This document shows positions 16,438 to 23,615 of a stretch of 64,000 nt of DNA, one piece after another. The position numbers and the translations under genes were made by a program. The stretch covers positions 62,001 to 126,000 of the forward strand of contig NZ_JAEL01000005.1 of the NCBI RefSeq assembly GCF_000518885.1, given 5' to 3'. The notes beneath the pieces were generated by a model, which did no database searches, was not told where the DNA came from, and worked only from the letters and a program-made list of their open reading frames with translations. This stretch comes from Bacillus sp. J33. Its GTDB lineage: Bacteria > Bacillota > Bacilli > Bacillales > Cytobacillaceae. Position 1 is the stretch's first letter; the number at the start of each line of letters is the position of its first letter.

Positions 16438-17604
16438 TTAAACTGCTGCGGTAGTTGTTGTAGTGGTTGTTATAGATAATGTGTAAATGGCTGCTACTTT
16501 GTTGTCACGTGGCTTACCGAATGCGAAAGTCTTTGCAACGTGTAAGTTGCAATCTTCAATCGCTAATGTTTGCTCATACTCTTTTACCTCAACACCACCA
16601 CCACGGTATGCATCGTAACGATCTTTAACAAAAGCGATTACTTCACCAGATGTTGCAAACACAGATTCAACAAGTGTGAAATTGAATGGTAAAGCAGTGA
16701 TATAGACACCTAAAGAGTTTTGAGTAGTAAATTTTGCTTTTAAGTCCCAAGCATCTTCTGGGTTAATAATTAAAACTACTTTTCCACTAACATTTAACGG
16801 TTTACCGTTTTCTTTTTTGGACAATAATTTACCGATTGCCGCAAACTCTTTAATGGTTGTTTGTGAGTCTGCTAAAGTGAGTGTGCTTTGAGCCGCTTTT
16901 TTAGCGTGACCGTTCGTTGGATCTACTGCCGCTGCTAAATCACGAATTAAACCGATTGGCTCATGTTTAGTCGGACCGGCACCATTAATAATTGCATTCT
17001 CTAAAGCTACCGCGTACGTTTCTGTGATTTGAGCACGCACGTATGCTTCAACCCATGTTGGACCAAATTTTTTCAAATCTTTTGGTAATACAACGAATGC
17101 TGTTAATTTAGATTGAGCGATATTCTCTTGTTTAAATGCTGCATCTAATTGTCCTTTAATATCTCCAAAAATTGGACCCCATACAGCTGCACCTTCATAT
17201 TCAGAAGTGATTGCTGTAAGCGTAATAGTTCCAAGGTTTCGGAAGTTGATCACTGATAATAACGGATGATCCGCCGTTAATTCTTCATAGATACGCTCAA
17301 CAACTGTTTCTGGTAAGATTACATTACTTGTGAATCCATCTGATTGAACAACCGCATTGAAAAATGTTCTCTCTTCTGTTGTTAACACGTTCGTTCCACG
17401 AGAAGTTAAAACCATATTATCTAAGTTGTCGTTCGTTACCTGTTCCTTTATTTGAGTAGATAAAGAATTTACCAGAGCATCCTGCATTTCGCTCCAAGCT
17501 GTTTCAATTTGTTCTGGTGTAGAACTTTCGTTTTTAACTACTGCAGCATAATTTTTTTTCGCATTTTCATAAGACTCAGTGTGATTGTTTAATTTCATAA
17601 CCAT
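16438..17604 (-). CDS. Major capsid protein (HK97 fold) with poly-Thr C-terminal tail
   Basis: The 388-residue protein has an N-terminal helical delta region (about 1-90) followed by the HK97 fold ('PETVVERIYEELTADHPLLS', 'WVEAYVRAQITETYAVALEN', 'VKDRYDAYRGGGVEVKEYEQ'). A typical capsid ends near 'KVAAIYTLSI'; here seven Thr plus A-A-V are appended. GGAGGG lies 9 nt before the ATG. It follows the ClpP-like protease that should cleave the delta domain. The tail may project from the capsid surface and be glycosylated (inference). Confidence 0.95.
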   Translation of the reverse strand: MVMKLNNHTESYENAKKNYAAVVKNESSTPEQIETAWSEMQDALVNSLSTQIKEQVTNDNLDNMVLTSRGTNVLTTEERTFFNAVVQSDGFTSNVILPETVVERIYEELTADHPLLSVINFRNLGTITLTAITSEYEGAAVWGPIFGDIKGQLDAAFKQENIAQSKLTAFVVLPKDLKKFGPTWVEAYVRAQITETYAVALENAIINGAGPTKHEPIGLIRDLAAAVDPTNGHAKKAAQSTLTLADSQTTIKEFAAIGKLLSKKENGKPLNVSGKVVLIINPEDAWDLKAKFTTQNSLGVYITALPFNFTLVESVFATSGEVIAFVKDRYDAYRGGGVEVKEYEQTLAIEDCNLHVAKTFAFGKPRDNKVAAIYTLSITTTTTTTAAV

Positions 17605-17630
17605 TATTTGTTTCCCTCCAATTTTTATAA

Positions 17631-18338
17631 TTAAAAAATGAACCGCGATTTCGCTACAGCTGGTGTAGGTTTCGGTTCATCATTTTGATTTTTCTTTAAT
17701 TGTTCTAATTCGTTTTTCATTTCATCAAATTGTTTCTTCATTTGATTGAATGCTTCTTCGTCAACAGTGGTTGATGTTTTCTGTTTAAATGCAACAATTT
17801 TATTGTTGAACTTATCTGCTTCGTCTTTAAATACTTCTGATTCTACTGTTTCTGGATCAGCATCCACAATTTCATCGGCTAAACCTAACTCTACAGCTTT
17901 TGTTGCTGAAAGATACGTTTCTTCATCGAGTAATTTCTTAGCTGTGTCTGCATCAATTCGATGCGTATATGAAGCTAAGACAGATTCTCCAATACTATCT
18001 AAATCGTCTGCCGCTTTTCGTAATTTTTTTGCATTTCCAGCTACAATTGTCCAAGCATTATGAACCATTAATTGAGTATTTGAATACATTCTGATTTTGT
18101 CAGCGCCCATACAAATAACTGATGCCGCACTTGCAGCAATACCAGTTATAGTAGCTGTAACATTTCCTTTGTGGCCTCGTAATGTATTCATGATATCAAT
18201 TCCAGCAAATACATCACCGCCATACGAATTGATTTCCAACTCAATATCTTCATCTTCTTTAACACTTCTCATTTTGTAGTTAAAATCCCAAATACTTGAG
18301 TTCCAACTTGTAATATCACCTTTAATTTTATGCTTCAC
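17631..18338 (-). CDS. Prohead protease, ClpP (S14) type
   Basis: Residues about 1-165 are a ClpP-like serine protease: 'DIELEINSYGGDVFAGIDIM', the nucleophile Ser in 'GIAASAASVICMGAD' and the catalytic His in 'QLMVHNAWTI'. The C-terminal ~50 residues form a Glu/Lys coiled coil ('NQMKKQFDEMKNELEQLKKN') that probably serves as a scaffold. It matures the capsid shell. Start overlaps the portal stop by 4 nt. Confidence 0.93.
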   Translation of the reverse strand: MKHKIKGDITSWNSSIWDFNYKMRSVKEDEDIELEINSYGGDVFAGIDIMNTLRGHKGNVTATITGIAASAASVICMGADKIRMYSNTQLMVHNAWTIVAGNAKKLRKAADDLDSIGESVLASYTHRIDADTAKKLLDEETYLSATKAVELGLADEIVDADPETVESEVFKDEADKFNNKIVAFKQKTSTTVDEEAFNQMKKQFDEMKNELEQLKKNQNDEPKPTPAVAKSRFIF

Positions 18339-19474
18339 TGATTCTCACCTCCTTCAACTGCATTGGCAGATTGATAGTTTTTAGTTAATACGAATTTGTC
18401 TAGCTCTGGATCGTCTGAACGTTCTGACCCAAACAATTCCCTCACCTCGTTCCTTGTGAATGCACCAGAGGCAACAAGCTTGTCTACCGCTTCAGCATGT
18501 TCAATTAAATCTTTTTCTGTTAAACCAAAGACATCAATCCTATAACCATTTAAGTATTGTTGTTTCGTGATCAGTTTTGCATTTAATTCATTTTGTATCT
18601 TCTTAACAATAGGCCCATTACAAAACTTAACATATGCTTTAATACTTGTTTCATAATCTGATAGATCCCCGTGTATAAGAGCATTGGGTATGCCTAAAAT
18701 GTTAGCAACATCATCAATTAACGATCTTTTCAGCTTAGTTAGTTCATCGATTGATTGCCCGTTATTATCCCCACTGGAAACTTCGTCATATTCAAAGCCT
18801 TTAAGCTTCGGAACAAGAGCCACAGAGTTTTTCCTAAAAGAAGTAAATAGCTTATCAATGAATTTTTGCAGTTTGGTTTGATTTTCCTCTGTAAGTTGTT
18901 GAGTAGAATCTAAACCAACCGTACCCCGAATCTGATTTTTCCTTAAACTTACCTCGATCATTCTGCTGAATAGGTTAGCATAATCATCAAACATTCCATT
19001 CATAAACTTAGTTAGTTTTTCGTTATTGTAGGTGATGTGAAGAACTTCATCCATTCGGAATGTTCGTTGGAAAGTATAATCCTTTACCGTTACGTCTCGG
19101 AAAACATCCGGATATACTGCAAGCTCGTCTCTAGTAAAATCATCAGCAATTAATAAATCATTAGTATCAGTTAAGATAACTAACACTTCATTCTCATAAA
19201 TCAACTTGTAAGTGAAATCCTGCCAGAAATCTGCAGCACTTTGATCGGTATTAGGCCTTACATTAAGGAGGTAATGCCAATCATCAAATTGACGGTTTTT
19301 CTTAATCATAATTCTAAAATCCGACTGGCTTATTGTTCGACTGATAAAATTAATACACGTTTCCAGCGCCATTTTCTTTAAATAGGCTCGTTCTGTTGTT
19401 TCGTCTATTAAATCTAAATCAAACATCCATTCCAGCTCACTATTGCGTTTTAATACGTCACTTAACCACCCCAC
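18335..19474 (-). CDS. Portal protein (HK97 family)
   Basis: The 379-residue protein starts at GTG 19,474 with a strong AAAGGAGGTGA site. It has the HK97 portal pattern: 'CINFISRTISQSDFRIM', 'YLLNVRPNTDQSAADFWQDF', 'DDVANILGIPNALIHGDLSD' and 'RNEVRELFG'. It forms the dodecameric DNA channel at one capsid vertex and docks the terminase. It lies between TerL and the prohead protease, the conserved order. Confidence 0.95.
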   Translation of the reverse strand: MGWLSDVLKRNSELEWMFDLDLIDETTERAYLKKMALETCINFISRTISQSDFRIMIKKNRQFDDWHYLLNVRPNTDQSAADFWQDFTYKLIYENEVLVILTDTNDLLIADDFTRDELAVYPDVFRDVTVKDYTFQRTFRMDEVLHITYNNEKLTKFMNGMFDDYANLFSRMIEVSLRKNQIRGTVGLDSTQQLTEENQTKLQKFIDKLFTSFRKNSVALVPKLKGFEYDEVSSGDNNGQSIDELTKLKRSLIDDVANILGIPNALIHGDLSDYETSIKAYVKFCNGPIVKKIQNELNAKLITKQQYLNGYRIDVFGLTEKDLIEHAEAVDKLVASGAFTRNEVRELFGSERSDDPELDKFVLTKNYQSANAVEGGENQ

Positions 19475-19492
19475 TTTTTATCCTCACCTCCT

Positions 19493-21178
19493 TTAAAAAT
19501 TCAGGGCATCTAGTACATCAAATGAATCTTCAAAATTAAATTCGCTTATTTCGTCTATGCGATATAGTCCACAAACAAATGCCTGGAAGCCGTCTGTTTT
19601 GCGACGGATAGGTTCCTTTTTTTGATACTCTTTATTTCCGTCCTTCTTGATTACAACCAAAACATTATTGGTGTACCAGCGCATCAAAGGGTTGTCCCCA
19701 AAAATAAATTGTTGGTTGGCAAATCCGGTTTCTACGCGTGGTGCTAATAAACTATGGATAGCTTTTGGATTCCTTATAACTTCTACTTCAAATCCCGCTT
19801 CCTCAAGGGGAGCCCTCAAAATTTCCATTCTGAAGTTATCGGCAATTATTTTTTTTATGATGTAATACTTGCTCTTCTCAACAAACCACTCAACAACATG
19901 TTTTGGATTAATTGTGGCTTCATCCAGTACAGTAAGAAGTCTATCTCTTTCCCAATCTCGAATAGGGGCAAATTTGCGTTTACCCGCCATTTCCGAATCA
20001 TGCTTTTTAGAATAACTGTAGAATTTATCAACAAATTCTTTTCTGACAAAAGAATGAGTGAGAAATGGATATTTTCCTTCATGTTTGAATATAAGCCCAC
20101 ATGCAGCGAAGTCTCGAATGCTGGCAAAGTCCAAACAGCCAATACACTCTCTGCCTAATAGATCCGGCATCTCCTGGTTGGTTGCTTCAATTTCTTCCCA
20201 TTTAGCAACGGAGCGCTCAAGGTCTGTAACCGGCAAATTCATACGTTTGGTCATGAACTCCTCACGGTTGCTTGGATCATCTTCCAAGGCTTCAAATTCT
20301 TCCATGATGGTATCAAACAAACTTTGAGCATAGCTGCTTCTTGGATGAGAGAGCATTGGATTGGCAAGTTCCCAATTGTCTGGCTCATTAACTTCTTCCT
20401 CATTATTGAGCTTGCAGATAAAAGGGAAGATAGCATTTGGCCGAGCTTCTCCTTTCAATACTTTAGAAGCCAGGGCCTTCATATTGTCCAGGAAGCCATC
20501 ACGGACATAACCATCTGTCCCGATATAAAACTCTCGGGGATTCGGTTTTTTACCTAGACCTGAAATATGGACACGAACATCTTTATTACTTTCAAACTGA
20601 TGGATTTCATCAAATACAACAGCACCATCACGCAAACCGTCTTTTGTTTCACCATTGCTGGTACGGAACTTTAAAATGGATCCGGTCTTTTTTGATGTGA
20701 TTTTTTCTTTTGTCCTGGAAAACATATTCTTTAAGGTGCCGCTTCTGCCAATAACATTGTACGTCTCATCAAAAGATGTCTTTGCCTGCTCTTCAGAGTT
20801 AGCAACAATAGAAACGTTGTATTCTTTTATTCCATGAAGTGGAGTGGTTAAGAAATGGGTAATAACAGAAATTAATCCGTTCTTTCCACCACCACGACCT
20901 AACATCCAAAGATGTTTACGGTAAAAAACACGATCATTCTTTTTATAAAACAAAAAAACGAAAGCAATTAAGAACTTCTGGAATGCCGAAAGTGGGAAAT
21001 ACCACTTCTCACCAAACCGAATACACTTCTCAATCATTTCGTCATCAAAATATAGATCGTCGCGACTTAGCACATGCTCCTCTAAATATTCAATAAGCAT
21101 GCTGCGCTCTTTATTAAACTTAATCCTTCCAGATTTCCAGAGATTAATATATTCCTGAACGTACTTGTTGATTTTCAA
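19493..21178 (-). CDS. terL: Terminase large subunit
   Basis: The 561-residue packaging motor has an ATPase P-loop ('HLWMLGRGGGKNGLISVITH'), a Walker B ('AVVFDEIHQFES') and a C-terminal RNase H-like nuclease ('CIGCLDFASIRDFAACGLIF', 'IKKIIADNFRMEIL', 'KTDGFQAFVCGLYR'). It is of the YmfN/HK97-like Terminase_1 group. Translation starts at TTG 21,178 overlapping the terS stop (TTGA) with no clear ribosome site, so it is coupled to TerS. Confidence 0.95.
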   Translation of the reverse strand: MKINKYVQEYINLWKSGRIKFNKERSMLIEYLEEHVLSRDDLYFDDEMIEKCIRFGEKWYFPLSAFQKFLIAFVFLFYKKNDRVFYRKHLWMLGRGGGKNGLISVITHFLTTPLHGIKEYNVSIVANSEEQAKTSFDETYNVIGRSGTLKNMFSRTKEKITSKKTGSILKFRTSNGETKDGLRDGAVVFDEIHQFESNKDVRVHISGLGKKPNPREFYIGTDGYVRDGFLDNMKALASKVLKGEARPNAIFPFICKLNNEEEVNEPDNWELANPMLSHPRSSYAQSLFDTIMEEFEALEDDPSNREEFMTKRMNLPVTDLERSVAKWEEIEATNQEMPDLLGRECIGCLDFASIRDFAACGLIFKHEGKYPFLTHSFVRKEFVDKFYSYSKKHDSEMAGKRKFAPIRDWERDRLLTVLDEATINPKHVVEWFVEKSKYYIIKKIIADNFRMEILRAPLEEAGFEVEVIRNPKAIHSLLAPRVETGFANQQFIFGDNPLMRWYTNNVLVVIKKDGNKEYQKKEPIRRKTDGFQAFVCGLYRIDEISEFNFEDSFDVLDALNF

Positions 21179-21495
21179 ATTAGATCATCATCCGAATATT
21201 CATCTTCATCTGAAGGGGAATGGGTCCCTTCATTGACAAAATTAAACGTTTTTTCAATGGCCAACAGCTGGGCACTAACTTTTATTTTGTCATTTACAGC
21301 TGGGTGACTTTTGACAAAACGCTGTGGTCCATTTTCAGTTATAACCGTGGCACCGTCGCGCTTGATATCTTTATCCAGCTTCTTATTTAATTTGACCAGG
21401 CTAATATATCGCTCAACCTTTTCAACTTCAACCAGGTCATCAATATCTATCTTGCTCATCAGCTGCTGCTGTAACTTTGAAATACTTACCGGCAT
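21175..21495 (-). CDS. terS: Terminase small subunit (P27 family-like)
   Basis: The 106-residue protein has the P27-type helical layout: 'VEKVERYISLVKLNKKLDKD', 'GPQRFVKSHPAVNDKIKV', 'QLLAIEKTFNF' and an acidic C-terminal tail ('SDEDEYSDDD'). It recognises the packaging site and hands DNA to TerL. A purine-rich GGGGGG precedes its ATG. Confidence 0.88.
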   Translation of the reverse strand: MPVSISKLQQQLMSKIDIDDLVEVEKVERYISLVKLNKKLDKDIKRDGATVITENGPQRFVKSHPAVNDKIKVSAQLLAIEKTFNFVNEGTHSPSDEDEYSDDDLI

Positions 21496-21584
21496 CCCAT
21501 CCCCCCCTTACGTGAAGTTTTTCTCTGAAAATCTCGACGGAACAGCCTTTGCCCCGGTGTTCCATATGGAAAAAAAGCCAAAAC

Positions 21585-21612
21585 TTTTTGACCGGGGGGT
21601 ATTCTGAAAAAA
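21585..21612. other. Candidate cos/packaging-site region between HNH and terS
   Basis: The non-coding 130 nt upstream of terS contains a CCGGGGGG block flanked by A/T tracts, plus a second CCCCGG about 40 nt left. In HNH-associated cos phages the cohesive site lies beside terS. The conserved GACCGGGGGG-type block fits that. No overhang can be determined from one prophage. Confidence 0.4.
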
Positions 21613-21626
21613 TTTTTTAATTTTTT

Positions 21627-21866
21627 TTATGAAATTATTATTTCATTTTCATAAGTCACAGTTTTTAAAATTCCAACACTCTCATAATAAGAAATCGTTA
21701 CATTCTTTAGAGTCTGGTGTTTATGATTAGTTGACCAATCTACACCAAGATGAACAATCTTCTCAATCCTTTGTCCATTAACAATTACTACTGGAGCGTT
21801 AATTGCTTGATCAATCTCAATACTCAAGAATGGTTTGCTTTGTTCATTCTCCAATACTCTTACCAC
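21627..21866 (-). CDS. Small beta-rich phage protein (79 aa), unknown
   Basis: Reads from a GTG at 21,866 that overlaps the end of the HNH gene (7 nt). The product, with 'PFLSIEIDQAINAPVVIVNG' and 'VDWSTNHKHQTLKNVTISYY', predicts alternating beta strands. It lies between HNH and terS, where small proteins of unknown role are common. The start has a weak ribosome site, so translational coupling to HNH is likely. Confidence 0.65.
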   Translation of the reverse strand: MVRVLENEQSKPFLSIEIDQAINAPVVIVNGQRIEKIVHLGVDWSTNHKHQTLKNVTISYYESVGILKTVTYENEIIIS

Positions 21867-22198
21867 CTTTCATCATGCTGCCATTTGTTTGGCTTCTTAT
21901 TCCTGAAGTCTCGACCATGTTCTTTGTTATGACAATCAACACAAACAGTCTCCAGGTTATCTTCATCGAGAGCCAGGTCTGGATGATGCTCGAGCTCCTT
22001 GATATGGTGAACAACCAACTGGATCTTCTTACGTCCTGCGCTCTCACTGTATTCATTTGTATCAATGCTCAGTCGTCCTTGCCGTTTGCATTCCTGGCAT
22101 TCATAGTTGTCACGCTTCTTGATCTCTGCCCGCAGCTTCTTCCATTCACCACTGTTATAAAACTTACTCTTTTGTTCCTGTGTTTTATATTCAGTCAT
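21860..22198 (-). CDS. HNH endonuclease of the packaging module
   Basis: ATG 22,198 follows AGGA closely. The 112-residue protein has two CxxC-type knuckles ('YECQECKRQG', 'VCVDCHNKEHG') around the HNH core 'VVHHIKELEHHPDLALDEDN'. HNH proteins encoded beside terS/terL in HK97-like cos phages stimulate terminase cutting at cos. It is in the late operon just upstream of terS. Confidence 0.92.
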   Translation of the reverse strand: MTEYKTQEQKSKFYNSGEWKKLRAEIKKRDNYECQECKRQGRLSIDTNEYSESAGRKKIQLVVHHIKELEHHPDLALDEDNLETVCVDCHNKEHGRDFRNKKPNKWQHDERW

Positions 22199-22209
22199 AT
22201 TCCTGGATC

Positions 22210-22413
22210 CTACCCACCGAGTGACTTGTGTGTAATAGCTAAACATTTCTCACAGTAAAATGTAGCAGAGATATTTCTTATTGCTGGTTTACTATCTGCG
22301 TATACATTTGTTATTTGTTTATCTAACACTTGGTATTTGTGCTCACATACTTTCGGCATAGACTTTGGCGCAACAGGTCTTTCTGGCTTATTTGTAAAAG
22401 AAGGTTTGTTCAT
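22210..22413 (-). CDS. Small zinc-knuckle-like protein (67 aa)
   Basis: Contains 'CEHKYQVLDKQ' and 'FYCEKCLAITHKS', a plausible Cys-His/Cys-Cys metal site. It overlaps the upstream 64-aa gene by 4 nt and ends 12 nt before the HNH ATG, at the head of the late operon. Its function is unknown. Confidence 0.7.
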   Translation of the reverse strand: MNKPSFTNKPERPVAPKSMPKVCEHKYQVLDKQITNVYADSKPAIRNISATFYCEKCLAITHKSLGG

Positions 22414-22604
22414 CTTCTTCTCACAGCTCCATTCACTCTTTTATAAGTATCCCTATGCTTACCCATCAGATCTTCTATATCTCTTCTGGAAAGATGTTCT
22501 TGCTGCTTCTTCGGCTTTGCCTTTTCCTTTTTATTTCTGCTGGATCGTCTGAGCTGATTAAAATGCTGAATGGTTTCCTTATTTAAATGATCAGCAAACT
22601 TCAT
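22410..22604 (-). CDS. First gene of the late operon: basic 64-aa protein, unknown
   Basis: ATG 22,604 is 6 nt after GAGGTG. The product is strongly basic ('RRSSRNKKEKAKPKKQQ', ending 'VNGAVRRR'). It lies directly after the terminator-like inverted repeat (22,618-22,684) and so is probably the first gene of the ArpU-activated late transcript. A DNA- or RNA-binding role is possible but unsupported. Confidence 0.7.
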   Translation of the reverse strand: MKFADHLNKETIQHFNQLRRSSRNKKEKAKPKKQQEHLSRRDIEDLMGKHRDTYKRVNGAVRRR

Positions 22605-22617
22605 AGGCTCACCTCAA

Positions 22618-22684
22618 AAGAACATAAAAAAACGAGCAAAATCATTAAGAAATCGCCCGTTTTTTGTCAGTTTTCTATGTTCTT
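22618..22684. terminator. Terminator-like hairpin enclosed by a larger inverted repeat, early/late boundary
   Basis: AAGAACATA (22,618-22,626) is repeated inverted as TATGTTCTT (22,676-22,684). Inside, ACGAGC and GCCCGTTTTTT form a terminator-like stem with flanking T-runs. It lies between the late activator gene and the first late gene, so it could end early transcription or bind the activator. Confidence 0.6.
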
Positions 22685-22744
22685 ATGATATCTTGCTTTT
22701 TCAATAGATTACATATTTTCACTTGGGTGTAAGTTTTATGCAAG

Positions 22745-23146
22745 TTATTGAAGTGAAAGAGATTCAGCAAACTTAATCATTCTTATTATTTCAGCATGCT
22801 TTTTATAAATATAACTGGCACTGTAATTTAGATCCTCTGCTATGGTCTCCAGTGTCATGCCATCTACGTATTTCATTTTAAGTATTTTATGATCTAATCC
22901 TTTAAATTTATCAACAAGACACAACAGCTTTTTCATTTGCTCTCGTTTGAATTGGAGATCAACTTTAATCTTCTCAATAATCTCTTCAACCTTTGCTCCC
23001 TTTGAATCTGGTTGTAATTGAATACCGGATAAGTCTCCACCTATCATCCAGCGTTTCAACTCACGTTCTGTTTGTTCAAGGTTAAATTCTAAGTAGGTGA
23101 TTTCCTCTTCAAGCTTTTGATAATCGCGCAGCCATTCATACAACAT
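22745..23146 (-). CDS. ArpU/RinA-like late transcription activator
   Basis: The 133-residue protein has an N-terminal coiled coil ('YQKLEEEITYLEFNLEQTER') and a C-terminal sigma-70 region-4-like HTH ('KILKMKYVDGMTLETIAEDL', 'NYSASYIYKKHAEIIRMI'). Proteins of this type at the end of early regions switch on packaging and structural genes in Gram-positive phages. The late operon begins just beyond it. GCAGGTG precedes the ATG. Confidence 0.85.
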   Translation of the reverse strand: MLYEWLRDYQKLEEEITYLEFNLEQTERELKRWMIGGDLSGIQLQPDSKGAKVEEIIEKIKVDLQFKREQMKKLLCLVDKFKGLDHKILKMKYVDGMTLETIAEDLNYSASYIYKKHAEIIRMIKFAESLSLQ

Positions 23147-23174
23147 GCTTCACCTGCCTTTTTGATGAAAATGC

Positions 23175-23422
23175 GGTAACAGAAGGTAACAGATAACAAA
23201 TTCATCTGTTACCTCCTTAGACCCTTGGTACTACTGGGTTTTCATTCACTTTAGGGTCAAAAGGTAACAGATAAACCCCCTTATTTTCTTATATAGAATT
23301 ACTTCTTTTTTTTATTTAATATTAATAAAGAAAGTAAATCTTCTGTTACCTGTTACCGACACCCCTCAAACCATTGATATGATTGACTTTTTCGAGGTAA
23401 CAGATAAGGTAACAGGTAACAG
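23175..23422. repeat. Nine iterons GGTAACAG (both orientations), putative replication origin
   Basis: Exact copies occur at 23,175, 23,185, 23,263, 23,396, 23,408 and 23,415 on the plus strand, and at 23,206, 23,343 and 23,350 inverted. Several overlap by one base (GGTAACAGGTAACAG). An AT-rich segment (23,281-23,340) lies in the middle, as in an unwinding element. The block is non-coding and lies directly downstream of the primase-helicase gene. Confidence 0.8.
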
Positions 23423-23455
23423 ATAACGCCTGTTTTTTATTGAAAATCGTCTAAA

Positions 23456-23574
23456 ATGGTCACGTTTTTACCCATTTTCGTGACCGTTTTTTGCCACAAT
23501 AGATTTTAAAACCCTTGATACATAAGGATGGAGAAAATAATTTTGACCAAAAATGGTCACGAACCTTTGACCAT
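23456..23574. repeat. Second repeat family (ATGGTCACG / TGACCAT), likely origin- or helicase-linked
   Basis: ATGGTCACG occurs at 23,456-23,464 and 23,553-23,561. Inverted or partial copies are CGTGACC (23,479-23,485), TTGACCA (23,543) and TTGACCATT (23,567). TGACCAaaaaTGGTCA forms a palindrome at 23,544-23,559. Together with the GGTAACAG block this fills the 469-nt gene-free stretch before the primase gene. Confidence 0.7.
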
Positions 23575-23615
23575 TTCCCCTTTTTCAGGGTGATTTTGGG
23601 TGAGCGCGAAAAAAA

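Noticed and set aside
23175-23422. GGTAACAG repeats as a CRISPR array
   Set aside because: Repeats are only 8 nt, unequally spaced, occur in both orientations, and there are no cas genes.
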